A DNA stretch of 64,000 nucleotides from assembly GCF_001536285.1 (NCBI RefSeq), contig NZ_FAOZ01000001.1:124001-188000 (forward strand), given 5' to 3'. Position numbers and translations under genes: made by a program. Shown here in pieces: positions 22,229 through 30,999 of the stretch (within the stretch, counting starts at the first letter, position 1; each line of letters starts with the position of its first letter). The notes under the pieces were generated by a model. That model was not told the DNA's origin. It made no database searches and saw only the letters and a program-made list of their open reading frames with translations. The stretch comes from Parafrankia irregularis. GTDB lineage: Bacteria > Actinomycetota > Actinomycetes > Frankiales > Frankiaceae.

Positions 22229-23743
22229 TCATACGTCCTGCTGGCTCGTCACCGGTGTGCGTGATCCAGCTGAACTGACCGGCAGTGCGAAGAACGCGAG
22301 AACGGCGGCCAGGCCGAGAAGCACGCCGCTGATGCCGACGGCCGTCGCGTACCCGGCGGCGAGAGCGGCAGGGCCGCCGCCGTCGCGCCGGCCGGTCACC
22401 CCCGTCGCCACGGTCGCCAGGGCCGCGAGGCCGATCGAGCCTCCGATCTGCCGGGAGCTGGTGATCAGCCCGGCGGCCATCCCCGCCTCGGCCGGGGCGA
22501 CACCGACCGTCGCGGCCGATCCCATGGGCACCACACACAGGCCGATCCCGACGCTCGTCACGATCGAGGGCCCGAGGATGGACGTGAGGAAGCTCCCGTC
22601 TGCTCCGAGTGCCGCGGCGAACCAGCCGAACCCGACCGCGGCCAGTGCCCCGCCGACCGCCAGCAGGAGACGCCCCTCGACCCGTGCCGCCAGCCGGGAC
22701 GCCGTGGTCGAGCCGAGCAGCATGCCGGCGCAGAACGGCAGGAAGGCGACCCCCGTGGCCACCGCCGAATAGTTCAGCACCTGCTGGAGGTAGAGCGAGA
22801 CGAAGTAGAAGGCGGCGAACTGGCCGGAGAACAGGAGCAGCACGAACAGGTTGGCGACGACGACCAAGCGATGCGTGAGCAGCCGCATCCGCAGCAGCGG
22901 CGCCGCCGCTCGGGTCTCGACCAGGACGAAGGCCGCGAGCAGGACGACAGCCGCGGCGATGGTCAGCAACGTGGTCGCCGACCCCCAGGAGTGCCCGTCC
23001 GTCCGGATGACTCCGAGGACGAGTGCCGAGGTCCCGGCGGTGACCAGCAGCGCCCCGGCGACGTCCGGCCGCGGCCGGGGGGCGGCTTCCCTGGGGTCGG
23101 CGGGGACTTCCCTGCGGTCGGTGGGGATGCCGCGGCGGGCCGCGGCCAGCAGGAAGCCCACGACAGGCAGGTTGAGGAACAGCACGACCCGCCAGCCCGC
23201 CCACTGGGTCAACGCTCCTCCGGCGAGCACACCAACCGCGCCGCCGACGGCGGCGGCCGCCCCCCACAGCCCGAGTGCCCGCGCCCGCGCCGGCCCGGCG
23301 GGCACGTACACCGTGATGAGGGTGAAGGCGATGGGGGCGAGCACGGCCGCGCCGACGCCCTGGGCGGCTCGGGCCGCGATGAGCTCCCCCGGCGTCCGGG
23401 CGAGCCCGCCGGCCAGGCTCGCCACGCCGAAGACGACGAGCCCGGCGAGCAGCGCCCGGCGCCTCCCGACCAGGTCACCGGTGCGGCCACCCAGCATGAT
23501 CAGGCCGCCGAACGCCAGGGAGTACGCGTTGACCACCCAGGTCAGGCCCCCGGGGCTGAAGTCGAGCGCGGACTGGATGTCCGGCAGCGCCACGTTCACC
23601 ACGGAGGTGTCCAGCGCCACCATCGCCTGCACCAGCAACACGACCACGAGAAGCCACTGAAGGGTCCGCCCCGACAGGCCTTCCGGCGGCGCCGGGTTCG
23701 GCGGGGCAGCGGGAGCGGTGGTCCGGGAGCCCGTTCCCGTCAT
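22229..23743 (-). CDS. MFS multidrug transporter, DHA2 family
   Basis: This 504-aa, 14-helix antiporter includes LDTSVVNVALPDIQSALDFS, the DHA2 hallmark in helix 1, then RTGDLVGRRRALLAGLVVFG (motif A) and GAAAAVGGAVGVLAGGALTQ (motif C). The ATG at 23743 overlaps the TGA of the cupin gene (ATGA), so the cupin and the pump are translationally coupled. With the divergent TetR gene at 24318 this is a standard drug-inducible efflux locus; the palindrome at 24209-24218 is the likely operator. Confidence 0.9.
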   Translation of the reverse strand: MTGTGSRTTAPAAPPNPAPPEGLSGRTLQWLLVVVLLVQAMVALDTSVVNVALPDIQSALDFSPGGLTWVVNAYSLAFGGLIMLGGRTGDLVGRRRALLAGLVVFGVASLAGGLARTPGELIAARAAQGVGAAVLAPIAFTLITVYVPAGPARARALGLWGAAAAVGGAVGVLAGGALTQWAGWRVVLFLNLPVVGFLLAAARRGIPTDRREVPADPREAAPRPRPDVAGALLVTAGTSALVLGVIRTDGHSWGSATTLLTIAAAVVLLAAFVLVETRAAAPLLRMRLLTHRLVVVANLFVLLLFSGQFAAFYFVSLYLQQVLNYSAVATGVAFLPFCAGMLLGSTTASRLAARVEGRLLLAVGGALAAVGFGWFAAALGADGSFLTSILGPSIVTSVGIGLCVVPMGSAATVGVAPAEAGMAAGLITSSRQIGGSIGLAALATVATGVTGRRDGGGPAALAAGYATAVGISGVLLGLAAVLAFFALPVSSAGSRTPVTSQQDV

Positions 23744-24123
23744 GCCCGCTGCTCCAGCCGGGATCCGGAGCGCAGCGCGATGCTCATCAGGTCGCTCGGA
23801 GCGTCCAGTTCGAATCGGTGCCAGCGCCCGCGCGGAACGACGAGCCCGGTCCCGGCAGCCAGGGCGACGACGGTCTGTGCGCCGTCCGTCTCCTCCGGCC
23901 GCAGCACGATCCGGGCCCGTCCGGACAGCACACACACGGCCTCGTCGCTTCCGGGATGCACCTCCCAGTGGTCACCGTGGACGTCCTGGTCGGTCTCCGC
24001 GTGTGTGACGGCGACGGTCCAGCCCTCGTCGTCGGCATCCATCCGCCGCGGCTCGGCGGTGACGGTTCCGCCCGGGCGCAGGCGCAGCACTGCGGTGAGG
24101 AGATCGACAGGGATCAGGTCCAT
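23740..24123 (-). CDS. cupin-domain protein
   Basis: This 127-aa single-domain cupin has the two conserved motifs: HWEVHPGSDEAVCVLSGRAR (motif 1 pattern) and GLVVPRGRWHRFELDAPSDL (motif 2 with His). ATG 24123 has AGGAGG upstream. Co-translated with the MFS pump and divergent from TetR. Such cupins may bind or modify the exported compound, but no enzymatic activity can be assigned. Confidence 0.82.
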   Translation of the reverse strand: MDLIPVDLLTAVLRLRPGGTVTAEPRRMDADDEGWTVAVTHAETDQDVHGDHWEVHPGSDEAVCVLSGRARIVLRPEETDGAQTVVALAAGTGLVVPRGRWHRFELDAPSDLMSIALRSGSRLEQRA

Positions 24124-24203
24124 GGGAGTGGCCTCCTGGGCGGGTGCGCGGATCTCCGGCAGACCAGCAAGGGGCTGGAGGTGCCGCCCCACCGGCCGGA
24201 GAC

Positions 24204-24223
24204 TTTAGGAACATGTTCGAAAA
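24204..24223. promoter_or_regulatory. TetR operator candidate
   Basis: A perfect palindrome GAACATGTTC (24209-24218) lies at the centre, extended by symmetric TTT/AAA at 24204-24206 and 24221-24223. It lies between the divergent cupin (start 24123) and tetR (start 24318) genes, where a single TetR dimer pair could repress both. Confidence 0.6.
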
Positions 24224-24317
24224 GTAGCCCGCGCGACGATCAGGGTCGAGAGGCAACCGCACAGCGTGATCCAGGACACATGCCGGGGGCGCCGTACGGC
24301 CCGGGCATGATGAACCC

Positions 24318-25019
24318 GTGACAGCGGCAGAACCGTCGGCCTCGGCACGCGGGCGTATGGGCCGCCCGCCCCGCACCTCCCGCGCGGAGATCATGACCGC
24401 CGCCCGTCGCCTGATCGATCGGGACGGCTGGGAGAAGCTGACCATGCGCCGGCTCGCCGCGGAGGCCGGCACCGCGCCGACGACGCTCTACCACCACGTT
24501 CGCGACAAGGACGACCTGCTCACGCAGCTCCTCGACGACTACGCGGCGGGCATGCCCCGCCCGGCCATGCCCGCTGACCCACGCGAACGCGTCATCACGG
24601 CCGCGACGGTCATCCGGGACACCCTGGCCGCCTGGCCGTGGGTCGTCAGCGTGCTCGTCCAGGACGATCAGGTGGGCCGGGCGGCGCTGTGGATGGTCGA
24701 GACGCTGCTCGCCGGGGCAGTCGAGTGCGGCTGCACACCGGAGCAGGCCGTCGACCTGTACCGGACCATCTGGTACTACACCGCCGGCGAGGTACTCGTC
24801 CGCGCGAACCACGACCGTCAGCAGGCAGAGAAGCCCGGAGCGACCCGGCGCGACGCCCTCATCCGCGCGGTCGACGCCACCGAACTGCCGCACCTCGCGG
24901 CGCTCGCGGAGCGCTGGGCCACCCTGGCCAGCCGGGACACCTATGCCCTCGGCCTCCGCAGCCTCGTCGACGGATTCCTCCGGGCCCTACCAGCGGACGG
25001 CGAGCCCGATCACACGTAG
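24318..25019 (+). CDS. TetR-family regulator (TetR_C-type)
   Basis: This is a 233-aa protein. The N-terminal helix-turn-helix RAEIMTAARRLIDRDGWEKL ... TMRRLAAEAGTAPTTLYHHV is complete. The C-terminal ligand domain is of the TetR_C class (AAWPWVVSVLVQDDQVG, TIWYYTAGEVLVRANHD). Start GTG 24318; the ATG at 24357 is a reasonable alternative. Divergent from the cupin-MFS operon, which it most likely represses. Confidence 0.88.
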   Translation: MTAAEPSASARGRMGRPPRTSRAEIMTAARRLIDRDGWEKLTMRRLAAEAGTAPTTLYHHVRDKDDLLTQLLDDYAAGMPRPAMPADPRERVITAATVIRDTLAAWPWVVSVLVQDDQVGRAALWMVETLLAGAVECGCTPEQAVDLYRTIWYYTAGEVLVRANHDRQQAEKPGATRRDALIRAVDATELPHLAALAERWATLASRDTYALGLRSLVDGFLRALPADGEPDHT

Positions 25020-25076
25020 AAGCCCGTGCGGTCACGACCGCCGACCCGCCCCGTTTCCACGGGAAGGAGGCACCTC

Positions 25077-25166
25077 ATGGCGCTTCGTGGCGGACTATTA
25101 CGCTCGATCCCGATGGCGCCTCATGGAGACGGTGTGCGACGACGGGCCCGGCGGGACGATCGGTGA
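25077..25166 (+). CDS. 29-aa upstream ORF coupled to the kinase-TIR gene
   Basis: The ATG at 25077 has an excellent ribosome site (AAGGAGG, seven bases upstream) and reads 29 codons (MALRGGLLRSIP ... RRARRDDR). Its stop TGA overlaps the GTG start of the kinase gene (GTGA). The kinase gene itself has only a weak site, so translation of this short basic peptide probably delivers ribosomes to it. Whether the peptide itself acts is unknown. Confidence 0.6.
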   Translation: MALRGGLLRSIPMAPHGDGVRRRARRDDR

Positions 25167-27580
25167 TCGTCGACCGGGACCGGGTGGCCAAGGCCCTGCC
25201 TGGTTATGTTCTGGGTGAGCAGCTCGGGTCGGGGGCGTTCGGGCTGGTACTGGCGGGCACGCACCGGCAGATGGGCCGGCCGGTGGCCATCAAGGTGATG
25301 GAGGCCCGGGGCACCGCGGCGGCCGCGGCCGATTTCGCCGCCGAGGCGCGGGTGCTGGCCAGGCTGGATCATTCACACGTCGTGCGGGTCTACGACTATG
25401 TCGAGGACCACGGCCTGTGCATGGTCGTGATGGAGTTGCTCGCCGGCGGCACGCTGACCGAGCGGCGGGCGACGATGAGCCCCGAGGAGATCTGCGCGGC
25501 GGCGCTGGCGATCGCCGCGGCTCTTGAGCACGCACACCGCCACAAGGTCCTGCACCGCGATATCAAGACAGACAACATCATGTTCGCCGGTGACGGCACG
25601 CTCAAGGTCACCGATTTCGGCATCGCCAAGCTGTTCGACGGGTCGGGGACGACCACCAGCGGCATCGCCGGCACCCCGGCCTACATGGCCCCGGAACAGA
25701 TCGAGGGTGGCCAGCTGGGGCCGTGGACCGATCTGTACGCGCTGGGGATCGTGCTGTACAGCCTGTTCACCGGAAGGCTGCCGTTCGATCCGAAGCTGCC
25801 GCTGCTGTCGCTGCTGGGCCGCCAGCTGGCCGAGCCACCGCCGCCGATGACCGGTGTGGCCGCTCCGTTGGCCGAGGTGGTGTCACGCGCGCTGGCCAAG
25901 TCCCCCGCTGACCGCCCCCCGGACGCGGCCACGTTCGCGCTCGAGCTGGCGTCCGCTGCCACTGCCGTGTTCGGTGTCGGCTGGGCGGCGCGCGGGCGGT
26001 CACCGCTGCATCTCGACGCGACGGTTCGTGCCGCTACCGAGCGTCCGCCCGGGTGGGCGCACTGGGACTTCTTCATCTCCTGTGCCAGCGCCGATCAGGA
26101 CTGGGCGGACTGGGTCGCCTGGGTCCTGGAATCCGCCGGCTACCTGGTTCTGCTTCAGGCACGGGACGGCATCGCAGGGTCGCGGTGGACCGCCGACGTG
26201 CGTGCGGGTGTCGGGCACTGTGCCCGCACGCTGGTCCTCCTCTCCGACTCCTACCTGGAGTCGGAGTTCGAGCAGGCCGGGTGGGGCACCGTGCGCGGCG
26301 CGGATGCGGTGACCCTCGCGCGGACGCTGGTGCAGGTGCGGGTCGAGAACTGTCCCTGCCCGGAGCTTCCCGGCACGATGCCGACTCTCGACCTGTTCAA
26401 CAGCTCCGCCGAGGCGGCACGAACGGCGCTGTTGGAGCGGGCGACCGTCGCTCTGGCCGGGCGGGAGGATCGCGCGGGCCCAGGGGCGTCCGTGTCCCTC
26501 CCGCCGACCAGGGCGATCACCGGGTTCGTGCCCCTGGTACCGCCCCGGCTGCCGGGCACGACCGTCGCGCCGCCGTTCCCGGCGGGGCCCGGACTCCCAC
26601 CGCGGCATTCCTGGGACGACCCGCCGCCACCAGCCGCGATGCCGGCGGACGGAATGCCGGCGGAGGCGACGCCACCGGCCGCAGCACCACCGGCCGCCGT
26701 ACCACGGGCCGCAGTGCCACCGGCCGCCGCGCCACCGGCGGCGGAGTCTGGCCCGCCGGCGGCGGACAGCCGGGCGCCGGAGACGTCCGGGCTGGCGGCC
26801 GACGTCATCCCGGGTGCTCCGGAGCCGTCGGCGGACAGTTCGGGCGCCAGGCCGGGGACCGGTCCGCGGAGCAGGCGAAGGCGGCGGCGACGGCGGCCTG
26901 AGCGCAGGGCCGCCGTCATCGGCGTCGTCGTGCTCGTGCTGACGGTCGTGGTGGGAGCGCTCGCGCTGTCCCGGTATCCCGGGACGTCTCCCACTCGTCC
27001 CACGGCACGCATCTCCCCCGCCGCCTCGGCCGACACCACACTCAGGGCCGAAACGCCCCGGTCGCCGTCGCCGGGTCCGAGCGGACCGGTCTCACCGCCC
27101 ACCGAGGCGACCATCTCGCCCAGCGCTTCCAGCCTGTCCGCCACCTCGAGCACCGGGCCGGCGAACACCGCCACGCGGTCCGCCGCCGCGCAGACCGGCC
27201 CGCACCTGACCTCGTCCTCGATCAACGGGATCAACGGCGGCGACGACACGACACAGGTTCCGGGCTCCGAGGCGGACACCTACTGGGTGGGCGACAACGC
27301 GACCTGTTCCGCTTGGCTGTCCGACAACGGCTCCGGCGCACTCGCGGGAGTGCTCAACACGTCGCTGACCCAGTCCTGCGTCGCCGAACTTTTCCGCAGC
27401 GACGGAATCGCGTACACCTTCTCCGCGTCCTGGGGCGCCAGGAAGACGAACTTCATTCCAGTCGCGGGATACACGATGTGGATCTGCGTGTGGCACGCGG
27501 ATCTCCGGTCCAGCACCGAAATGTGCTCACCTCACTTCGGCATGCGCGGCACAACGCCCGCCAGGCAACCCGGCACCTGA
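25163..27580 (+). CDS. transmembrane Ser/Thr protein kinase fused to a TIR-like domain
   Basis: This is an ~805-aa receptor-like protein. Residues ~14-275 are a Hanks-type kinase: glycine loop LGSGAFGLVLAG, VAIKVMEARG (catalytic Lys), HRDIKTDNIMF near residue 131, DFG near 151, TPAYMAPEQ activation-segment end. All catalytic residues are present. Residues ~300-425 are a TIR-type domain: HWDFFISCASADQDWADWVA, then ESAGYLVLLQARDGIAGSRW, then LVLLSDSYLESEFEQAGWG. A Pro/Ala-rich juxtamembrane linker and a polyarginine stretch precede a single membrane helix (AAVIGVVVLVLTVVVGALAL, ~583-603). The outer C-terminal domain (~200 aa) is Ser/Thr-rich, with four Cys in its last 100 residues. GTG start coupled to a short upstream frame. 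Kinase-TIR fusion points to signalling or abortive-infection-type defence. Confidence 0.85.
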   Translation: MIVDRDRVAKALPGYVLGEQLGSGAFGLVLAGTHRQMGRPVAIKVMEARGTAAAAADFAAEARVLARLDHSHVVRVYDYVEDHGLCMVVMELLAGGTLTERRATMSPEEICAAALAIAAALEHAHRHKVLHRDIKTDNIMFAGDGTLKVTDFGIAKLFDGSGTTTSGIAGTPAYMAPEQIEGGQLGPWTDLYALGIVLYSLFTGRLPFDPKLPLLSLLGRQLAEPPPPMTGVAAPLAEVVSRALAKSPADRPPDAATFALELASAATAVFGVGWAARGRSPLHLDATVRAATERPPGWAHWDFFISCASADQDWADWVAWVLESAGYLVLLQARDGIAGSRWTADVRAGVGHCARTLVLLSDSYLESEFEQAGWGTVRGADAVTLARTLVQVRVENCPCPELPGTMPTLDLFNSSAEAARTALLERATVALAGREDRAGPGASVSLPPTRAITGFVPLVPPRLPGTTVAPPFPAGPGLPPRHSWDDPPPPAAMPADGMPAEATPPAAAPPAAVPRAAVPPAAAPPAAESGPPAADSRAPETSGLAADVIPGAPEPSADSSGARPGTGPRSRRRRRRRRPERRAAVIGVVVLVLTVVVGALALSRYPGTSPTRPTARISPAASADTTLRAETPRSPSPGPSGPVSPPTEATISPSASSLSATSSTGPANTATRSAAAQTGPHLTSSSINGINGGDDTTQVPGSEADTYWVGDNATCSAWLSDNGSGALAGVLNTSLTQSCVAELFRSDGIAYTFSASWGARKTNFIPVAGYTMWICVWHADLRSSTEMCSPHFGMRGTTPARQPGT

Positions 27581-27743
27581 TTTTTCCGGATGGCCGTCTG
27601 GAAGAACCAGAACTCCGAATCGGTCAACCGCGAAGAGCCCCGGATGGTAGCGTCCCGCCGGAGGTATATGTGATCATATATTTGGCATTGGATCACCTCG
27701 CGCGGACGGGACGTCCGGTCTGGCGGCGATCGGGAGTGTGCGG

Positions 27744-29546
27744 ATGAGTCGGCAGCAGCCACGGAGAACCGATGACGGCCAGGAACCCGACCCGCGGCCG
27801 ATGAGTCGTCGCGGCGTCCTGCGGGCGGGCGCCGTCGCCGGTTGGGTGGGTGCCAGCGCGGGTGTCGGCTGGGCGCTGAACGCGGGCGCGGTCCGGTCAT
27901 GGGCCGCGCCGCCCTACCCGGACCTGGTGTTCCACTCCCCGCCGCTGACGCCCTATGTGGACGAGCTGGCGATCCCGCCGGTGGTGACCGGCGACCTGAC
28001 GCTGGCCGCGGCCGAGGGCACTCATCGCTTCCACCGGGACCTCGGCACGGCGCGCACCTGGGGCTACGGCGGGCAGCCCTACCTGGGCCCGACGATCGAG
28101 GTCCAGGCCGGGGTCCCGACGAGGATCGTTCACCAGAACCGGCTCGGGCCGCACATCTACGCCGCGGACGTCGACACCACCCTGGACGGTGCGAGCGACC
28201 TCGACCGCACGTCGCCGCGCACCGTTCTGCACCTGCACGGGGCTCCCAGCCCGCCGGGATCCGACGGCCACCCGATGGCGACGTTCCTGCCGGGCCGTGA
28301 CGTCGTCTACGACTTCCCGAACCGGCTCGAGGCCACCGCGCTGTGGTACCACGACCATGCCATGGGGATCACCCGGCTGAACGTGTGCGCGGGGCTCGCC
28401 GGCATGTGCCTGGTGCGCGACCAGTACGACACCGGCCGGCCGGGTAACCCGCTCGGCCTGCCCAGCGGCGAGTTCGAGGTCCCGCTGGTACTGCAGGACA
28501 AGATGTTCAACGCCGACGGAACGCTCGGTTTCCGCGTCTTCAAGCTGGTCGCCGCCGGCACCTGGGAAGGTGGCATGACCGGCGACACGGTGGTCGTCAA
28601 CGGGGTGGTCAACCCGAACCTCACCGTCGCCCGTGGGCTGTACCGGTTCCGGCTCCTCAACGCCGCGAACCTGCGCACCTACCACCTGTTCTTCGCCGAC
28701 CGGATGCCGTTCTGGGTGATCGGCAACGACGGCGGCCTGCTGAACGCGCCGGTGCGCACCACGGACCTGCACATCGCCGCGGGCGAGCGTTACGACCTGC
28801 TCGTCGACTTCTCGGCGTTACCCCCCGGGACGCAGTGCGAGCTGCGCAACGACGAGGCACCGCCGGCCCAGTCGACGGTCATCGGCGTCGACGTCCTGCC
28901 GCGGGTCATGCGGTTCACCGTCGGTGCGGCCCAGGGGGTGACCGGCGGACCGCCCGCGTCACTGCGCGGCGGCACCGACCAGCCGGCCGTCCTGCCACCG
29001 CTGCCGACGCCGCAGAAGGTGCGTACCGTCACGGTCAGCCAGCTGGTCGCCGTCCGCTGGCCACCGGCCAAGATGACGCTGAACAACCTGCGGTTCCACG
29101 ACACCGACATCGACCGGCCCCGTCAGGGCGCGGTCGAGCAGTGGGACATCGTCAACACCACCGACGACGAACACCCGATTCACCTGCACCTCGTCCAGTT
29201 CCGAATCCTGCACCGGCAGGCGTTCGACGCGACCAGCTATGTGCTGCTCAACCCCCGCCCGGCGCTCGGTACCCGGTGGGCGCCGCCCGTCGGTCCGTTC
29301 ACCCTCGGCCGGCCGGCGCAGCGGCCAGCGGCGTGGGAAGCCGGATGGAAGGACACGGTCCGTGCCCCGAGCAAGATGGTGACCCGGGTCCTCGTGCGCT
29401 TTCCGACCGCGGACGAGCTGGGCTTCGACCCCGATTCGCCCTTCCTCAGCCCGGACGGCGAGACCCTGCAGGGATACGTCTGGCACTGCCACGTTCTCGA
29501 CCACGAGGACGACTGCATGATGCTGCCCTTCCGCGTCGTCGACTGA
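27744..29546 (+). CDS. multicopper oxidase (CotA / bilirubin-oxidase-like), Tat-exported
   Basis: This is a 600-aa secreted oxidase. A twin-arginine signal (MSRRGVLRAGAVAGWVGAS) is near the N-terminus. Four copper-ligand motifs are intact: VLHLHGAPSPP, WYHDHAMGIT, HPIHLHLVQF and GYVWHCHVLDHEDDCMM, giving type 1 and trinuclear sites. The spacing matches CotA-like three-domain laccases. ATG 27744 follows GGGAG; GTG 27738 is possible. Probably oxidises phenolics, bilirubin-like compounds or metals outside the cell, with O2 reduced to water. It appears to stand alone. Confidence 0.92.
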   Translation: MSRQQPRRTDDGQEPDPRPMSRRGVLRAGAVAGWVGASAGVGWALNAGAVRSWAAPPYPDLVFHSPPLTPYVDELAIPPVVTGDLTLAAAEGTHRFHRDLGTARTWGYGGQPYLGPTIEVQAGVPTRIVHQNRLGPHIYAADVDTTLDGASDLDRTSPRTVLHLHGAPSPPGSDGHPMATFLPGRDVVYDFPNRLEATALWYHDHAMGITRLNVCAGLAGMCLVRDQYDTGRPGNPLGLPSGEFEVPLVLQDKMFNADGTLGFRVFKLVAAGTWEGGMTGDTVVVNGVVNPNLTVARGLYRFRLLNAANLRTYHLFFADRMPFWVIGNDGGLLNAPVRTTDLHIAAGERYDLLVDFSALPPGTQCELRNDEAPPAQSTVIGVDVLPRVMRFTVGAAQGVTGGPPASLRGGTDQPAVLPPLPTPQKVRTVTVSQLVAVRWPPAKMTLNNLRFHDTDIDRPRQGAVEQWDIVNTTDDEHPIHLHLVQFRILHRQAFDATSYVLLNPRPALGTRWAPPVGPFTLGRPAQRPAAWEAGWKDTVRAPSKMVTRVLVRFPTADELGFDPDSPFLSPDGETLQGYVWHCHVLDHEDDCMMLPFRVVD

Positions 29547-29600
29547 TCTCGCGCGCCCGCCGGATCCGGTCGCCGGGCGGCCGGCGGGACGTCAGTAGCG

Positions 29601-29825
29601 TCAGTAGCGGCTGAGGATCACCGTGAGATCCTGCGGCCGGGTCTCGGGGCCGCGCACCAGCGCGCGCGACTCGACGGCGCTGACATGCCGCAGGACCAGC
29701 TGCTCCGCCCCGTCGGCGTCCCCGGACTCGAGCAGGTTGACCAGAACCAGTCGAGGTATCGACTTCTGCGGTACTCCATACGGGGATGCCACCAAACCGG
29801 CTACTATGCCTGGTATGCGCGTCAC
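29601..29825 (-). pseudogene. possible remnant of a GntR/FCD-type regulator C-terminus
   Basis: A 74-codon frame ends LVLVNLLESGDADGAEQLVL, RHVSAVESRALVRGPETRPQ. The helix pattern resembles the last helices of FCD-domain GntR regulators (DALRAGDADRAEALVR-type). No DNA-binding half is present. It overlaps the start of the divergent GNAT gene, so a live gene is unlikely. Confidence 0.3.
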
Positions 29826-30435
29826 GGCGTTGTCCGATCTCGATCCATCGCAGGTCAGCTCAGTGGAGCGAATTTATCTGGAGGCCTTCCCCGCGGGCGA
29901 ACGGATGCCGTTCGAGGAGATAGTGCGAGATGTCAACGAGGGTGTTCGCATCGCTTACGTCGCACTTGACGAGGGAACTGCACTGGGCTTTGCGTCGGCC
30001 TACCTGCTCAGGTCGGTTCGGATGTTCTATCTTGAATACCTCGCGATCGACGAGAGGTACCGCGGTGGCGGGTTCGGCGGCGACCTCTGGTATCACATCT
30101 GCACCGATGCCCGGCATCATCGGGGGGTGACAGCGATTGTTCTCGAGGTCGAGGACCCCGACGAGCCGGACATCGACCCGGGAACGACCGCCGCACGCCA
30201 ACGGCGTATCTGCTTCTACGAGAACAGAGGCGCCCGCAGGTTACCCACCGCCAACTTCCGGGTTCCACTACTCCAGGGAGACGGCGAACAACCGATGCTC
30301 CTGATGTGGGCGCCGGCCGCCCAGCCCGATCCGCCGACCGGCGACGAGCTGACCAATCTCGTTCGAGCACTGTACGAAGAGGGCTACGACCTCCCACCCG
30401 ACCACCCACTTGTCATCGCGACAGCTGGAAAGTGA
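29815..30435 (+). CDS. GNAT-family N-acetyltransferase
   Basis: This is a 206-aa protein. VSSVERIYLEAFPAGERMPF opens the fold. FYLEYLAIDERYRGGGFGGDLW contains the acetyl-CoA pyrophosphate-binding loop (RGGGFGG), followed by VTAIVLEVEDPDEPD and RRICFYENRGARRL, the late GNAT strand pair. A -10-like TACTAT at 29802-29807 would start transcription at about 29814, so ATG 29815 is probably used as a leaderless start; ATG 29806 is an alternative. Six bases separate it from the next gene, suggesting an operon. Acceptor unknown. Confidence 0.83.
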   Translation: MRVTALSDLDPSQVSSVERIYLEAFPAGERMPFEEIVRDVNEGVRIAYVALDEGTALGFASAYLLRSVRMFYLEYLAIDERYRGGGFGGDLWYHICTDARHHRGVTAIVLEVEDPDEPDIDPGTTAARQRRICFYENRGARRLPTANFRVPLLQGDGEQPMLLMWAPAAQPDPPTGDELTNLVRALYEEGYDLPPDHPLVIATAGK

Positions 30436-30441
30436 CCTCGG

Positions 30442-30930
30442 ATGGAAACCTCGAACATTGTCGCGGTCGTCGCGCTGATGCTTTCCATCGGCGCGACGGT
30501 GCTGTCCGTTTCGGATGCCAGGCAGAATCGGACAGTCACAACCTACAACAGTACAACCGATCTGGCGCTCCAAGTGGACAGGGTATTCATCGAGTACCCT
30601 CAGTGGCGACCCCATTTCTATGAGGACGAGCCGATCCCGACGGATTCGACACGTCAGGATCGCAATCAGGTACTGGCGATCACCGAGTTCTGCCTCGACA
30701 TCCTGGAATGCATCTGGGATCGGAAACCCGAGTACTCCAAGAAGGATCTCGAATCCTGGCGCGCGTGGATTCTGGACCTCTTCAACTCGTCGCCGGCCAT
30801 GAGGAGCTACTTCGCCGAGAACAGCAGCTGGTACCCCACTCTCAGGGGTCTGCACGAAGAGGAACGGTCGGCCTGGTGGCTCGACGGCCCACCTCCGACG
30901 CCCGCACCACCCCAGCCGCGAGCCAGCTGA
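30442..30930 (+). CDS. membrane-anchored hypothetical protein, 162 aa
   Basis: A single N-terminal hydrophobic helix (NIVAVVALMLSIGATVLSV) is followed by a cytoplasmic-type helical domain rich in Trp and acidic residues (QVLAITEFCLDILECIWDRK, SWRAWILDLFNSSPAMRSYF). Similar small proteins with one anchor and this domain occur widely in actinobacteria without assigned function. It follows the GNAT gene by 6 bp. Confidence 0.65.
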   Translation: METSNIVAVVALMLSIGATVLSVSDARQNRTVTTYNSTTDLALQVDRVFIEYPQWRPHFYEDEPIPTDSTRQDRNQVLAITEFCLDILECIWDRKPEYSKKDLESWRAWILDLFNSSPAMRSYFAENSSWYPTLRGLHEEERSAWWLDGPPPTPAPPQPRAS

Positions 30931-30999
30931 GCACTCCGCGGACAGACGTCCGACGTGCTCGCCTGGGCGTCTTCGGTAGCAGCCGGGCTTCGTGTCTCA

